Positions 1-11,787 of a stretch of DNA of 64,000 bases are shown one piece after another. Numbering within the stretch: position 1 is the first letter of the stretch; each line of letters starts with the position of its first letter. The DNA is from Cryptomeria japonica. Taxonomy: Eukaryota > Streptophyta > Pinopsida > Cupressales > Cupressaceae. The position numbers and the translations under genes were made by a program. The notes beneath the pieces are model-generated. The model made no database searches. It saw only the letters and a program-made list of their open reading frames with translations, and was not told the DNA's origin. Location: the NCBI RefSeq assembly GCF_030272615.1, contig NC_081415.1:628595240-628659239 (forward strand), given 5' to 3'.

Positions 1-2
1 TG

Positions 3-377
3 CCTAGGATTGAAGATTTGTTAGATTATTTGGGGGGTGCTAGATATTTTACAAAGGTTGACTTAAAGAGTGGCTATCATCAAATTAGGATTAGGCTGGG
101 AGATGAGTGGAAGACTGCCTTTAAAAAAAATGAGGGGTTGTATGAGTGGAAAATCATGCCATTTGGCTTATCCAATGCACCTAGTACCTTCATGAGGTTA
201 ATGAATGAAGTCTTGAGGGATTTTAGAGGGAAATTTGTTATAGTCTACCTAGATGACATTCTAGTCTTCAGTCAAACCAAAGGAGAGCACCTAAAACATG
301 TAGACCTGGTCCTAAGAAGATTGTATGAAGAACAATTAATGATCAACTTGGAAAAGTGTTTCTTTATGCAGGAAGAG
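3..377 (+). pseudogene. Ty3/gypsy reverse transcriptase, N-terminal part (runs off left edge)
   Basis: This is the palm and fingers region of a gypsy reverse transcriptase, which copies element RNA into DNA. The frame is open from base 3, so it enters from outside the window. Visible landmarks are [22 protein letters not shown], then KSGYHQIRI, the [12 protein letters not shown] box, and the catalytic YLDDILVFS at about 243-270 with both active-site aspartates intact. The protein stops being gypsy-like exactly at base 377, where a solo LTR is inserted. The same protein resumes at 1541. The last residues before the break (NLEKCFF) are the normal lead-in to the RT connection domain. This is family-level homology, with no claim of activity because downstream parts carry stops. 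Confidence 0.93.
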
Positions 378-1540
378 TGATGAATACTAAGAGGGGGGGG
401 TGAATTAGTATTGCAAAAATCACTGTACTTAAACACTTTACTAGTCTAGCAGTAAATTGGTAAAATAGTTTAGTAGACAAACCGGTTACCACACATGTAA
501 ACCAAATAGAAAATAATGCATTCACCTACAGAAGCACAAACACCATAACACAAGATATTTTGATGTGGAAACCCAAATGGGAATAACCACGGTGAGATGG
601 AACTCACAAGTAACTATCTACAGAATAGGAACCAGACCGGTTAAGGTCATACAATGTTCTTTACCAGAACAAATCTTGTTAGGAATCTCAATCTCTGTTA
701 GGAGATAAGTCCAATTAAAGACTACCTTGCTAGAGGATTTTAGATCCACAGATGTGAACCACCTTGTTAGAGGATTTACAAAAGGCTTTTGGGCCTACCC
801 AATTAAGGGCTTCAGACTTGTTGAAGATGTGAGTAATCAACAAGTGAGTGATCTAGCAAATAGCATAAATTGCTTGGTTAGATCCTTGATAGCTTATTCC
901 TAATGCATTCCAACATTACTTTAGTCTTCAACACATTCACACTTTGCTTTCTCTCACAGACCTGAACTTCTCTTCTATGATCTCTCTTACAAAAATAAAA
1001 CTCTTCAACCACCTTAAACCCTAGCAACAACCTAAAACCCTAGACATGATGTCCTTATAAAGGAATCTTATTTCATGTCAGTCCAATAGAATTACAATAC
1101 AATTTCCTAGGTTCAATGCATCTAGACATATCTGGTAACATGACACAAAAAGCACCATTAAAGTGTCGGCACCACCAAACAATCGGTGGATGGTAACTCA
1201 TCACAAAATGCCAGTTGGTAACTCATCACAGAGTATTACCGGTTGAAACAGAATATCAGTTTAAGCAAAATACCAGTTGCCGTTTGACAAAATGAAGATT
1301 GGGAAATATGAGTTGTGTTGCTTTGTTCATTCGTACTGCTTGAGATCCTCAAACTGCTTGAGGTCTTCATACCACTTTGGATCGGTAAACACTTTCTGCA
1401 GAACATTGATAGTCTATAATACATCATAACGGTTGGAACAAATACCAGTTGAGCTTTAACTTATACATACAAAAAGTGATCTCATAGCAAGTGTGTGTCC
1501 ATCAATGACAATCACAACATAATCATCAAAAATGCCAACA
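378..1540 (-). repeat. Solo LTR, same family as element F
   Basis: A 1163-bp LTR with TG...CA ends (TGATGAATAC at the left, TGCCAACA at the right) is flanked by a perfect 5-bp target duplication, AAGAG, at 373-377 and 1541-1545. It is collinear with the two LTRs of element F at 45679-46829 and 52175-53324, and no internal region is present. By comparison with F, whose PBS and PPT fix the direction, this LTR reads on the minus strand. It splits a gypsy RT gene. Such solo LTRs normally arise by LTR-LTR recombination that deletes the interior. Confidence 0.93.
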
Positions 1541-2208
1541 AAGAGATCATTTACTTAGGGTTTGTAATCTCATATGGTGAATTGAAGATGGATCAAGAAA
1601 AGGTGAGTGCCATATTGTCTTGGCCTACACCTAGGATAATGAATGATGTTAGAAGTTTCCATGGCTTAGCTACCTTCTATAGGAAGTTTATAAGAGGATT
1701 TAGCCATATTTGTGCTCCTATGCTTGATACCATAAAGGGAGGACAAAAGTGTAGGTTTAGTTGGACAAAAGAAGTAGATAACTCTTTTGAAACATTGAAG
1801 AGAAAAGTTGAAGAGCAACCGGTACCTAATTTCAACAAGATCTTCCAAGTGGAGTGTGATGCTAGTCACATGGCTATTGGAGAAGTTCTCAGTCAAGAGG
1901 GAAGACCTATTGCTTTCTTCAGTGAGAAGTTGAATGAGGTGAAGAGAATATATTCATCCTATGACCTAGAGATGTATTCTCTAGTCCAATCCTTGAAAAA
2001 GTGGAGACACTACTTGCTACCAAAAGAATTCATAGTTTTCATAGACAATCAGGCCCTTAGCTTTATAAATAGTCAAGAAAAGTTGAATCACCGACACATG
2101 AAGTGGGTAGAGACCCTACAAGCTTTCACTTTCATTCTTAAACACAAGAAAGGAGTTAAGAATAAGGTGGTAGATGCTTTGAGAAGAAGAGTCCTAACTG
2201 CAAATTAG
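1541..2208 (+). pseudogene. Ty3/gypsy RT connection and RNase H domain
   Basis: This continues the RT gene after the solo LTR. It opens with YLGFVISYGELKMD, the normal RT thumb/connection sequence. It then runs through FHGLATFYRKFI and into a gypsy RNase H, with VECDASHMAIGEVL, RPIAFFSEKLN, YDLEMYSLVQSLKKWRHYL and FIDNQALSFI. RNase H removes the RNA template during reverse transcription. The frame is open across about 220 residues and ends at a stop at 2206-2208, just after the RNase H domain. In a working polyprotein the frame would continue into integrase, so this stop is probably a mutation. The first bases are the duplicated target AAGAG. Confidence 0.92.
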
Positions 2209-2965
2209 ATTCAGTTGGAGAGTGCTGGAATAGAATCCTTGAAAACCATGTATGAGGATGAAGAAGATTTTGGAGAGGCCTATAAGGGATGTGCTTCATT
2301 TGATGAACAGTTTCATGTTGAGTATTCTAAATTTTTGATTCAAAATGGATTGTTGTTTAAGGGGGTACAACTATACATACCCAGATGCTCTATGAGATAG
2401 AATATTATTAAGGAGAAACATTGTGGAGCAATGGCAAGCCATTTTGGTCTTGACAAGACACTAGATTTGGTGAAGAGACACTATTTTTGGCCCAAACTAT
2501 AGGTAGATGTTAGGAGATTTGTGGAGACATGTGTGATCTGCCAAAAGGAAAAGGGAAAGTCCACCAATACAGGCCTATACCAGCCTTTACCCATACCTTC
2601 AAGACCATGGGAAAGCATAAGTATGGATTTTATTTTAGGATTGCCTAGGACAAGGAAAGGATACGATAGTGTTTTTGTAGTGGTGGATAGGTTTAGTAAG
2701 ATGGCACATTTCTTGCCATACAAAACCACTTGTGATGCTTCTTATGTAGTAGAATTGTTCTTTAAGGATATTTTTTGGATACATGGTTTGCCTTTGACTA
2801 TAGTCTCCGATAGGGATGTGAAATTTATTGGTCACTTCTAGAGGACCCTTTGGAAGAAGCTTGGTACAAATTTATCCTTCTCCTCAGCCTATCATCCCCA
2901 AATAGATGGCCAAACTAAAGTTATAAATAGGTCACTAGGGAATCTACTAAGGTGTTTGACTAGAT
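2209..2965 (+). pseudogene. Ty3/gypsy integrase, degenerate and 3'-truncated
   Basis: The integrase of the same gypsy element follows. An HHCC zinc-binding segment is visible (KHCGAMASHF ... ETCVICQKEK, about 2412-2550). The catalytic core follows, with SMDFILGLPRTRKGYDSVFV, FSKMAHFLPY and IVSDRDVKF, then the SAYHPQIDGQT region. There are stops near 2398, 2502 and 2839; the last sits where Trp is expected before RTLWKKLGT. The residue after DGQT is Lys where plant gypsy integrases usually carry the catalytic Glu, so the third acidic residue looks lost. Similarity ends near 2965, with no C-terminal chromodomain or LTR recognised. It is clearly non-functional. Confidence 0.88.
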
Positions 2966-3690
2966 AGCAAGGGAGAGGTGTGTTTGGAGCGACCCTAGGT
3001 AGACATCTCTATGTGGCTACCTAGACCTTAAATATTAAAGTTACCCTTGTGTGCAAATATCAATGATTCTAGATGTGTAACCCTAGAATCTCTTATGGTT
3101 TATGGCTCCCTACATGCCCATGGGATTGTAACTGGCCGGTTCATTCATTTGAGTATAGTTGCTTCACAAAAGAGGCCTAATTATCCCTTAAGACAGTCAA
3201 CATCCTGCCAAAAAAGACCTTTATTTTCCAGACCCTGACCCTTCCTTTTAGAGATTTGTGTAACTTCAAAAAGGGTGTTTGAATCCATAATTTTCTTGCC
3301 AAGGTGTTTGGGAAAGTTTGAACCCAAGGTTTGTTTACCCGCTAAATAGGGCTACAAGCAACTAGGCCTAATTGGGTGAGTTTCTTAAGGAATGGGCATG
3401 AATCCTTACAACCAGTGTTTTGTCTAACCTTGGGAAGTCTTTTATGACCTAAAACCAGTATGCAAATTATTTGTAACCCTTGGAAGTATCATGGAATGTG
3501 TTGTAGCAAGATACCCCTGATTGAGTAGGCATGAGTCTTGAAAATGGTGAGAAGATTGAACTAGTTTTGTAGAGACTTGCCTTGATAGGATCCCATTCTT
3601 GTTTTGAGGGGTCAGTGTCATACATTTTGAGGTGTTTGGTAGGTCACAAGAAGGGCTCTGCATCAAAGGGACTATGAGGTTTATGATTGA
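2966..3690. other. Non-coding stretch, nothing recognised
   Basis: No reading frame with family-like content, no LTR ends and no tandem repeat are visible. The gypsy similarity stops at its left edge, so it may be flanking DNA joined by a deletion, or a degenerate internal part of the same element. Confidence 0.5.
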
Positions 3691-3917
3691 TTCTGAAAAT
3701 GATTTTGAGGTGAGAAAGATGGAATAATTGATTATGATGTTTTAATTTGGAAATATTTTGAATTTAATCTGTGGAAGATGAAAGCTTTAGAAAATGACTT
3801 ACGAATTTTTTTAGAAAATGACATATGGAAGATGGTGAATTTGAAATATAATTTGGAAATGATTTATGGAAAAGATGACTTATGAAAGATGGTGAATTTG
3901 AAATATGATTATGAAAG
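3691..3917. repeat. Purine-rich degenerate repeat, left half
   Basis: The tract has recurring variants of GGAAATGATTTATGGAAGATG and GGTGAATTTGAAATATGA. The same kind of sequence resumes at 5147, on the other side of the solo LTR at 3918-5146, so the LTR appears to have landed inside this repeat. No coding content. Confidence 0.6.
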
Positions 3918-5146
3918 TGTAGTGTAATTAAATTGCACCTCCTACAATTTTAACCACATTTTAGGTCCTCACCTTAGAGACAACATCTTCTTCCCCAACC
4001 AAGACCTATTTTTGCATTTTCACCCTTGACCCCTTCATGTTTGAGCCCTAAGATAGCCTCAGGACCCTATTTGAGCCTCAAGAAAGGGTAGGATAGGGGC
4101 ATGACACCTCTATCCCCCCTAGGACAAGTGTGTTGCGCCCCTGTCCCCCTTGGATAGGGGTGTGGTGCCCTTGTCCCATCTTCTTAGGGCAGCCCCAAGA
4201 TAGTTCCCCCCAAGCCCTATTTGCACTTTGGGATCCCAAATCTCATCGATGTCAGCCTTTTATGAGGTGAATTAATCTTCAAGAGGCATGTATAAAAGGG
4301 ATTTTGTTTTCTCATTTGCATAAGGAGGAATGGGAGGCAAAATTCAAGCGAAGTGGGCCATAAGAAAGCATAGGTGAAGATATACATCATCAGACATTCA
4401 AGCATTCAAGTCTTCTTCATTCATCCATTGGAGCAATATTTCAACATTCATTCGCAAGCATGTATGCATGTTAGGGTTTTGTCATGTTACATGCCATTCC
4501 ATACAACACTTGTGATTACATTCAAGAAGCAAAGCAATCATCATCGACAAATTGCAGATCTACAAGGTATACATTTCCATTGTTTACATTCAAGCATTTT
4601 CAATTACTTTCTTTCAAGGTTGATTCCTCAACCGAGGTTTGATTGAGGAAAACCCCTATCCACAACCCCCTTTCCTCTCTTTTATGTGTGTAGGTTGTAG
4701 GTGCACAACTGTAATTGCAGGTTTGGGCTTCATTTGCAGAGACGAAAGAATCCTTTTCGTTTCATGGATTTTGTGGAGGATCATGTACATTCCCGCTATA
4801 GTCTAGATGACTTTTCTCCAAATTTGCAAGGCAAATTTGTATCAGTCTAATTAGCTCTGATTCAAAGTTACAAAGTGATCCCAAACTGGTAGCTCCTCAT
4901 TTCACTCAATTTCTCTCTCTTTTCCACATAGTAAACAAGACAACTTTCTCATTTACAAAAGAGGGTAAATCACACTTCCACCCTTACAATCCAGTTGGAA
5001 TTCACATCCTTGTTTCTCTTAGATTTGGATCTAGTGGATTTTGCCCTTCTTTTGAATGTAAAGTTCTCCCAAGTGAAAACCATCCTAGTGGCTTCCTTTC
5101 TCTCTCCTAGGTGGGGAGTCACTAGGGTTCTTTTTTCCACTTTACA
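3918..5146 (+). repeat. Solo LTR, family H
   Basis: A 1229-bp sequence begins TGTAGTGTAATTAAATTGCA and ends CACTTTACA. It is flanked by GAAAG (3913-3917) and GGAAG (5147-5151), a 4-of-5 match for a target duplication. It aligns in opposite orientation with 56757-57967, which starts TGTAGTGTCATAAAATTGCA when read on the minus strand. Shared landmarks are the GGTCCTCAC box near the start, the ATAGGGG-rich segment, and the TATGTGTGTAGGTTG(T/C)AGGT box near 4683. No PBS or internal gene adjoins it, so it is called a solo LTR. Confidence 0.75.
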
Positions 5147-5460
5147 GGAAGGTATGTGAATTTCAAAATGTGATTATAGGAGATATTTGAATGACTTGAT
5201 TTTGGAATTGGAAATATGAAAATGATGAGTGATCATGGATGAAGAGGAAATTTGGAGAAAATTATGATTTGGAAAATGATTTATGGAAAGGATGAGATGA
5301 AAAAATATGGAAGATGTGATTGAGTTAAGAAAATGAAATGTATGAACTTTGGAAATGATTTGAATGTGATAAATGAAGATGAAATATAGAAAATGTATGA
5401 AATATGGAAGATTAGAGAATAACTTAAGAAGATGAAACATGGAAGGTGTAAACTTTGAAT
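5147..5460. repeat. Purine-rich degenerate repeat, right half
   Basis: Continuation of the tract before the solo LTR, with repeated ATGAAATATGGAAGAT and GGAAATGATTTGAATG variants. It reads as a degenerate short-period satellite. Confidence 0.55.
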
Positions 5461-6986
5461 CTCTAATAGGTGATTGTGGGTTGTGGAATGTATGATGGAT
5501 GAATGTGTTGACTGTGATTGTGACGATATGACAAAGCTCTTCTTTTAACTAAATCTTGGGATGCAAGTGGTTCTAATTCAAATTTGTTAGTAAAACCGTG
5601 ACTAAAATCGTGATATCGATGGATGAAGGTGTGGTGTTTTAACAACTTATGATTTTTGTAAAAGAAGCTTCTTCTCTTTTGGATTTTCTTTTCACTTTGC
5701 TTCTTTTTGGTTTTTTGATAAATTGACTTCTTGGCGTATTTGAGAGATTTCCAAACATGAAGCATTGATGGCTCTTTCAAGAATGTTTGTTTTTGTTTGT
5801 TTTTAGATCTTTGTGGGGATGTAACTTGTTTCAAATGGTTGATTATCTCTTTGACAAGAAGACACGACAAGCACACAAACACATAGAAACACTTCTTCTC
5901 TCTTGATAATTGTTTGTTGATAGAAACAAGTGTTCTTTTTAACTTTCCATAGCAATGTGATCTATCCTCTACTTGGAGATGTTGCTTCAACAAGCATGGT
6001 GTTTATTTTAGCCCCATATAGCAAATGATTTTCTAAACTAGGAATTGAAAATGCTAGTCAACAAAATGAAAATCGTTGCAAAAAGTAATTTGCTTTGTAA
6101 GGATGGACAAGTTGATTGTTCTTTTTAACTTGCAAAATATAAGATTGATTGTGCTTTTTACCTTTGCAAGAAAATAAAAGATTGTTGTTCTTTTTAGAGC
6201 CCAAAATTTGAGGTGTGAATCCCAACTTTGCAAGAAAGTAAATGTTTGATTTGTTGTTCTTTTTACCTTGCAAATGTGATTATTTTTAGAGCCCAAAAAT
6301 AAGTGAGGTACTTTTTAGAACACCAAATTGAAAAATGAAGTTCTTTTTACCCAAAAGGAAATATGAGATCTTTTTAACCAACTTTGAAAAATCTAGAAAA
6401 GAAATCACTAAATCCTAACTTAACTCCAAATTTGCAAGAAATTGTTAGAAACCTGTAATAAAAAAAAGGAGTTAGTGAAAATATTGTTTTCCATATATTG
6501 AAACTTTCACTACACCTCAACATCACCATCAGACCACACAACAACCTTAGAAGCTCATAACACTAACTTCTGGACCGTCTACAACACATAGTGACATCAA
6601 TGACAACACCAAACATGTTGACATCAATGACAACACAATTCAACAACTCAAGTTTCTAACAATGTTGACTAAGCTCTCGATGTAGCACCCTCTTTGGGTT
6701 GGAAGCATTTACTTCCTATAATTCTATAAATATAATTATTGACTTTGTATCTTGTAAACTATGATGCCACATAATTGGGTCACATTAATGAGAATATTCT
6801 GAAAGCACCCATTAATGGAATAATGGTTGCCAACTTTGCTTTTTATTGATGATAAAACAACATATGGTTTCTTTTAGCTCTTGTAGAACTAGAACTAAAG
6901 AATTATTTTAGGTTATTTATAGTTATGTATTTGATTTATTGGATGTGTCTTTGATTTAAAAATATCATATTTCATTTATTAGTATG
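5461..6986. other. Non-coding flank left of the nest
   Basis: No supported gene. A minus-strand open frame at 5463-5993 is rich in Lys, Ser and His with no recognisable domain, and I treat it as chance. A degenerate repeat occupies 6110-6385. The last five bases (6982-6986, GTATG) are the left target duplication of Copia element E. Confidence 0.55.
6110..6385. repeat. Degenerate tandem repeat with TTCTTTTTA core
   Basis: At least seven irregular copies of a GTTCTTTTTA core, spaced roughly 30-65 bp, are followed by CCTTGCAA or GAGCCCAAAA. The spacing is too irregular for a clean satellite, so it is an old, decayed minisatellite. Confidence 0.5.
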
Positions 6987-7028
6987 TGTTGGCATTGCAT
7001 GAAGATTGCATTGATGAAGCCAAGTGTT
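6987..7028 (+). repeat. Copia E 5' LTR, first 42 bp
   Basis: TGTTGGCATTGCATGAAGAT matches the start of E's 3' LTR at 45052. The LTR continues at 13659 after element B. Bases 7024-7028 (GTGTT) are the target duplicated by B. Confidence 0.88.
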
Positions 7029-7835
7029 TGTTAGGATTAATGATAGTCCCAAAGATACTGAGAGGGGGGATGAATCAGTATCTAATCGATTTACAAATTC
7101 TTTAACATTATTAAGTATTTTGCATTCCAAAACAGTGTACTGGTAAATAATAATTAATGCAGTAAACAGGAACAATAATGACAACATAGAAAACACACCA
7201 TAACACAAGATGTTTAACAAGGAAACCCGGTGTGGGAAAAACCTCGGTGGGATTTGTGACCCACAATATTCACTCACTCACCAATGAATAAATATTACTT
7301 ACAAAGAGGGGACTGCACATGCAGAAAGGCCAATTGCCTAAAGCTCACTACTCAATCACAAGATAGAAGTCTCACTGACTTACAAAATGGATTATGAAAA
7401 TCCAATACAATGTACTACTTCAAATCAGGATCAACTATGCCAACTTCAGTATCGGTTTAAACTCATACTATAACCATAAACCTTATACAAAATCTACCCT
7501 TATTATTCGTTCATTCTTATCTCCTATTCCATCCTCTATCATCTATATATTCTATCAAAATGATTTACAAGATCTCATACATATATGAGTCTATTACAAT
7601 ATGCCATGTTGGCTCTACAAAAAGATATTTTCAATTAAATACAATAAACAAAAGTTTATTCCTATCGGCTGGAGTGCCAGTATGCATTGTTGCCACTGCC
7701 GGTGAAGTGTTTTCCGGTGCCGGTGCTTGCCGGTGTCTTTACCAGATGAAATGTCGGGTGGTTTCTTGAATGATGTCGGTAGGTTGCCATCAATGACAAC
7801 ACCATCATTTCTCACTAGAGTGTAGAATGCCAACG
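7029..7835 (-). repeat. Element B 3' LTR
   Basis: 807 bp, from TGTTAGGATTAATG to AATGCCAACG. The terminal CA has become CG. It is collinear with 12840-13653. It contains the AAACCCGGTGTGGGAAAAAC block seen in all the Copia-type LTRs here and the ACTGAGAGGGGGG tract near its transcriptional 3' end. Confidence 0.9.
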
Positions 7836-7850
7836 ATCGCCCCCTTTGGC
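7836..7850 (-). promoter_or_regulatory. Element B polypurine tract
   Basis: Read on the minus strand this is CCAAAGGGGGCGAT immediately before the LTR start, in the place and form of a Copia plus-strand primer. One G-to-C change separates it from the AAAGGGGGAGAT of C, E and F. Confidence 0.85.
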
Positions 7851-7925
7851 ATTGATGACAACACTCATGAGAAAAATAAAAAAAATGTTTCAAAAAATGA
7901 AGTCCAAAAATGTACCAAAAAGATG

Positions 7926-7991
7926 TGCTCCCCCTGAGAAGATGATCTCCTTTGAATAGCCATTTTTATTTGTTCACTACTTCCCCTTTGA
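7926..7991 (-). promoter_or_regulatory. Element B conserved 3' module (hairpin and second PPT-like tract)
   Basis: On the minus strand it contains TCTTCTCAGGGGGAGCAC at about 7926-7943 and GTCAAAGGGGAAG at 7980-7991. The same pair, in the same order, follows the pol genes of Copia C, D and E and ORF2 of element F. Confidence 0.6.
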
Positions 7992-8037
7992 CATCAATGA
8001 CAAAGGTTCTCAAAAATTGTCAAACGAGTGCAAAATT

Positions 8038-11000
8038 TCACCTTAAGGTTTGTAAATGGTTGGTTACAATCTGAAATATATCAGCCAAAACCAATTTTAA
8101 ACTCTGCATGAATCTGTTGCTGTCCTTCATGGTTGCCTCTGCTCTTTGGATTGTACCAGTGAGATGATGCATATGCTCCTCCAGTGATCTTTCTCCTTGA
8201 ATTAGTTCCTTTGAGATCTCATTCCTCAGAGAGATAAGGTTATCCAATTTAGGACTAAGTTTATACTTTAGCTCTCTGGCATTTGCCTTGATCCTTGCTT
8301 TTTCTTTCTCCAATTTCTCTAACTTTTCCTCAAATCCTGTTATTTCTTTCTTTATAACTGATATAGGTTCGGATGAACCAATGATGTTATCAACTATACC
8401 ATCAATCTCCTTTTCTACTCTGCTAATTTATTTTTCAATGCCCTGGGTCAATAGATGTGGCTTGCATGTTTTTGTGTATAGTTCCTTATACTCCAAAATT
8501 GTTGCATTCAGTGTTGGTAAAAGTGTATTAATGTGTTCCATGCACTTCTTTATTGTTTCCTCAAAGAATTTTTCTTTTTCTTTTTCTATCTTCTCTTTGA
8601 ATGTTTCCTCATTTATTTGATCAACTATTATTATATTTTCAGTAATGAATTTAGACAATGTGTCTAACTGACTTAAAGAATCCTTTACATTATCTACATT
8701 GCATTTTGGTGCAATCATATTAAGAATAGGTATGGTATCATCAATTGCCTTGTAGGCCAAAGCATTACAATCAGTTATCTTTTTGATTGAGTCCAAAATT
8801 ACTTCAGTCACATTTGTAGGTCCGAATTCACTTAGTGAAGTACCTGATGTGTGACCAACCGCTTTTACTATCTTAGTGCTTGCAGTATTAGTAACCAATT
8901 TTCTTGTTTCAAGCTCTGATGGAACAATCTGAGTTTGCATTTCTACTAGCAATGGTTTGGGTTTCTCAGTGATTACCATTTTTACTATCTCAACATGTAC
9001 ATGTGCCTCTGTCGGTTTCTCTATTGGTTTCTTTGTGTTATGCACTGTCGGTATCTCTGTCTCTATCTACACTACCAATATTTATCCCACTGTCCAAAGG
9101 TTGTTATGTATGCATTGTTTTCTCTTCTTTCTCTGTTTGTATTCCAACCTCAATATTTTTTGTTGGTTTCTCAACAATGTTTCCAGTGCCAACAATATCA
9201 TCGTGTACCTCGGTGTTGTCCTTGTCCATAATAATGTTCACTTCTTGAGTATCAATATTCATTGTGAATATAATTTCTGATTCAGGGTTAGTATCCTCAT
9301 GTGTTGTGTCAACATTTTCAGTAGCTGGTGTAGTATCCAAGGGTGGTGGTAAGTTGTCAGTTATTTTAATGTTTGGTATTCCACCAAATTTACCTTTCCC
9401 TTTATCCTTGTGCTTTTGATAAACCTTGAATGTTTTCTTAGGTCTGTTCAGCTCTTCCTATTTTTCCTTTTCTACAAAAAATATATCCCATTTGTCTGTT
9501 GTTTCCTTTGCAATTTCATTTACTCTACCAGCCATTAGGCTCACTTGTCGGTGACCGCTTGCAAAAATTGATATGTTAGCTTGACAAATCAATTCATCAA
9601 TCTCCTCTTTCAAGTTTACCGAATGTATGGCTAGGAGTTTTTGAACCTTAAGTTTCTTATCTAACTCCATTACTGCAATCCTCTTTGCATCTAACCTCCT
9701 CTATAGATCATCTGTCAAATCATCTACAACTTCAATTAGCACCTTCTTATATATGTCTAGATGTAGAGTAATGCTGTTTTCAACACTTTTCTTCTCAGAA
9801 TCAGTGAATGTATTATACAGTTTTCTCATATTTTCCAAGTTGCCTTGATTAGTGATTTCACTCAGTAAACTATCCAAAGGTGGTATCACTTGTTTTTGTT
9901 TCTTCTTGGGTGTCAACTTATTTTCCAGTTGTCTTATCACTTGTTGCTTCTTCCTTGTTTTCTTGGGTGAAGGAGAGGGTACCGGTGAAGGTTTTCTCTT
10001 CCTATCAACTCTTTTAAACACAACAGGTATCTCGCTGTCAGATGATGTGCCGACCAGTGAGATAAGTGCCCTCGGTTGCAATCCTTCCTGTTCAGTTTCC
10101 TTAATTCCAGTAAGGTTTAAGACATTTTCTTTTATTTCCTTTACTTGTTTAGATGCACTCCTTATGTAAAATTCTCTTTTCTTCCTTTGTTTCAGTGTTT
10201 GTACATCACTTTCAATTGATTCTGCACTACCAAACACTTTTTCTGTTGGTTCTCTAGGAGCTTCCAACAGGGCTTTAGCATAAGTCTCAATAATATTTAC
10301 ACTAGCCTCATACCCCATTCAGTTACCCATACAGTTCTAGGAAGAACTGCTTCCATCCAAATTTCATCCTTCTTAATCACAAAGCATATTTCCTTATCAT
10401 ATTTGTCTACAATACTTTGTGGTAGTCTCTCTCTTGTTTTCATTTTGGGTTGGAAGGTTTTGAAATACTTAGTTATATTGTTTTCCTTATCAGTACCCAT
10501 GCCGGTGAAGGCTTCTTGCAACTGTTTGCCTACCGGTATGTCATATCCAAAATCTTTGTTTCCAATATCGGGAACTTCTTTTGAGAAATACAACATAAGA
10601 CATACCACTAGATTACCAAAACAAAATGTTCCTTTCTTATCACCTTTTATCTTTTTCAGGCTGTCTATTAATTCATCCTTTAGCCACTCACACACACCTA
10701 TTTTTGCATCATTATTTACCATGTCATAAGAACTTTTAATGCAAAGACTAGAAACTGAATTGAGTTTGTTTGCATGTGTGGTTTTGTAACCTAAGATCAT
10801 ACTCATGAATTTGACATTTATATCCTTGATGTCATTTACTCTCAGGGATCTACTATCAAATGTTGCTCCTACTAAGGTTATGACTATGTTGTTGGGTACC
10901 TTCTTTGTTTTGTCAGGCCTACTACCGGTGGAGGGTAAACTTGTCACTACCCTAATTGCTTCCTTGGTGAGTTTGAAAATTGAATCTAGCCAAAGAAATT

Positions 11001-11364
11001 CTCCATGTACCCTGCTAAGGACAATTCTCACTACCTCCTTAGAGAATTCAGGGATGTCCAAGATTTCCATAAAACCTAAGGTCTCAATAACCTTGTGTTC
11101 AGTTTTGACATTGCCATTTTCATCATAGATGATGGTTCTAAACATCTTCAATACTTCCTTAGAACCTAATTCCTCAATATTGCAATGAATATAAATTCTA
11201 GGGTCTTCAGCATAAGCTACACCTTTAGGAATTTTTGAAAATGTGCATATGGAATCATTTTGCTTAGCTATTTCGAGAATGATCTTGAAAACGGGCCCAG
11301 GGCATTTTACAACTTCCGCAACAGTAGGGTTTTCAATAAATTCTAGAGCAGAAGACGAAGCCAT
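8038..11364 (-). pseudogene. Element B ORF2: long conserved protein of unknown function
   Basis: Product not recognised. I start it at the Met at 11364 (MASSSALEF), just as ORF2 of element F starts MASPSHD at 50404. The longest intact part (10297-11364) carries RIVLSRVHGEFLWLD, LTKEAIRVVTSL, MILGYKTTHANKLNSVS and CFVIKKDEIWMEAVLPR. F has matching blocks in the same order (IILSRVHGDK, LEAIHAI, MVIGYRMF, CFPIKVDECIMEAVEPR). A frameshift near 10318 moves the frame to GYEASVNIIETYAKALL. This is followed by a basic linker (KRKPSPVPSPSPKKTRKK, about 9960-10010) and then Glu/Lys-rich coiled-coil segments down to 8041 (8428-9045 and 8038-8313). No RT, integrase or protease motif is visible. It may be Gag-like or a transposon accessory protein; this is inference. 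Confidence 0.7.
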
Positions 11365-11787
11365 TTGAAGCTGCTTGATAAAGGTTGACTTCTTGAAAGA
11401 AATCACTTCACTTCTTCACCTTGAATGCCTTTGCTCAGATTTTGTGCTCTCTAAAAGTTTGAATGCTTGGTGAATCAAAAAAGAGGGAAAATCGATGATT
11501 TATAATGAATTTTCATTCAACAATCGCAATAAATACTCGCCGATTATTAAGTGAAACTTAACACATCTACTGATAGAGAAGAAATTCATATTCACACTAT
11601 CAACCAAGGGTAAACTGCATGATATTCAACTTGTTGCAAAACCCCAAGGGTTACTTCCCAGTTGGATGAAGAATCTCCTACCGGTGGAGTAATACTTTGT
11701 TCTACCGGTGAATTAATTGTCTCATCAACATTCTAATATGTCATTCTAATCCATTAACTTGAAAATTCTTTCTTTACCTCATCAACC
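11365..11787. other. Spacer between ORF1 and ORF2 of element B
   Basis: About 420 bp with no coding signal. It sits where element F has a spacer of similar length (50405-50846). Confidence 0.6.

Noticed and set aside
5463-5993. 176-codon minus-strand open frame
   Set aside because: Rich in Lys, Ser and His with no domain, no homologous block elsewhere in the window, and drawn from T-rich plus-strand sequence; probably chance.
9852-10169. Plus-strand 105-codon hydrophobic frame
   Set aside because: Antisense of the basic linker of B ORF2.
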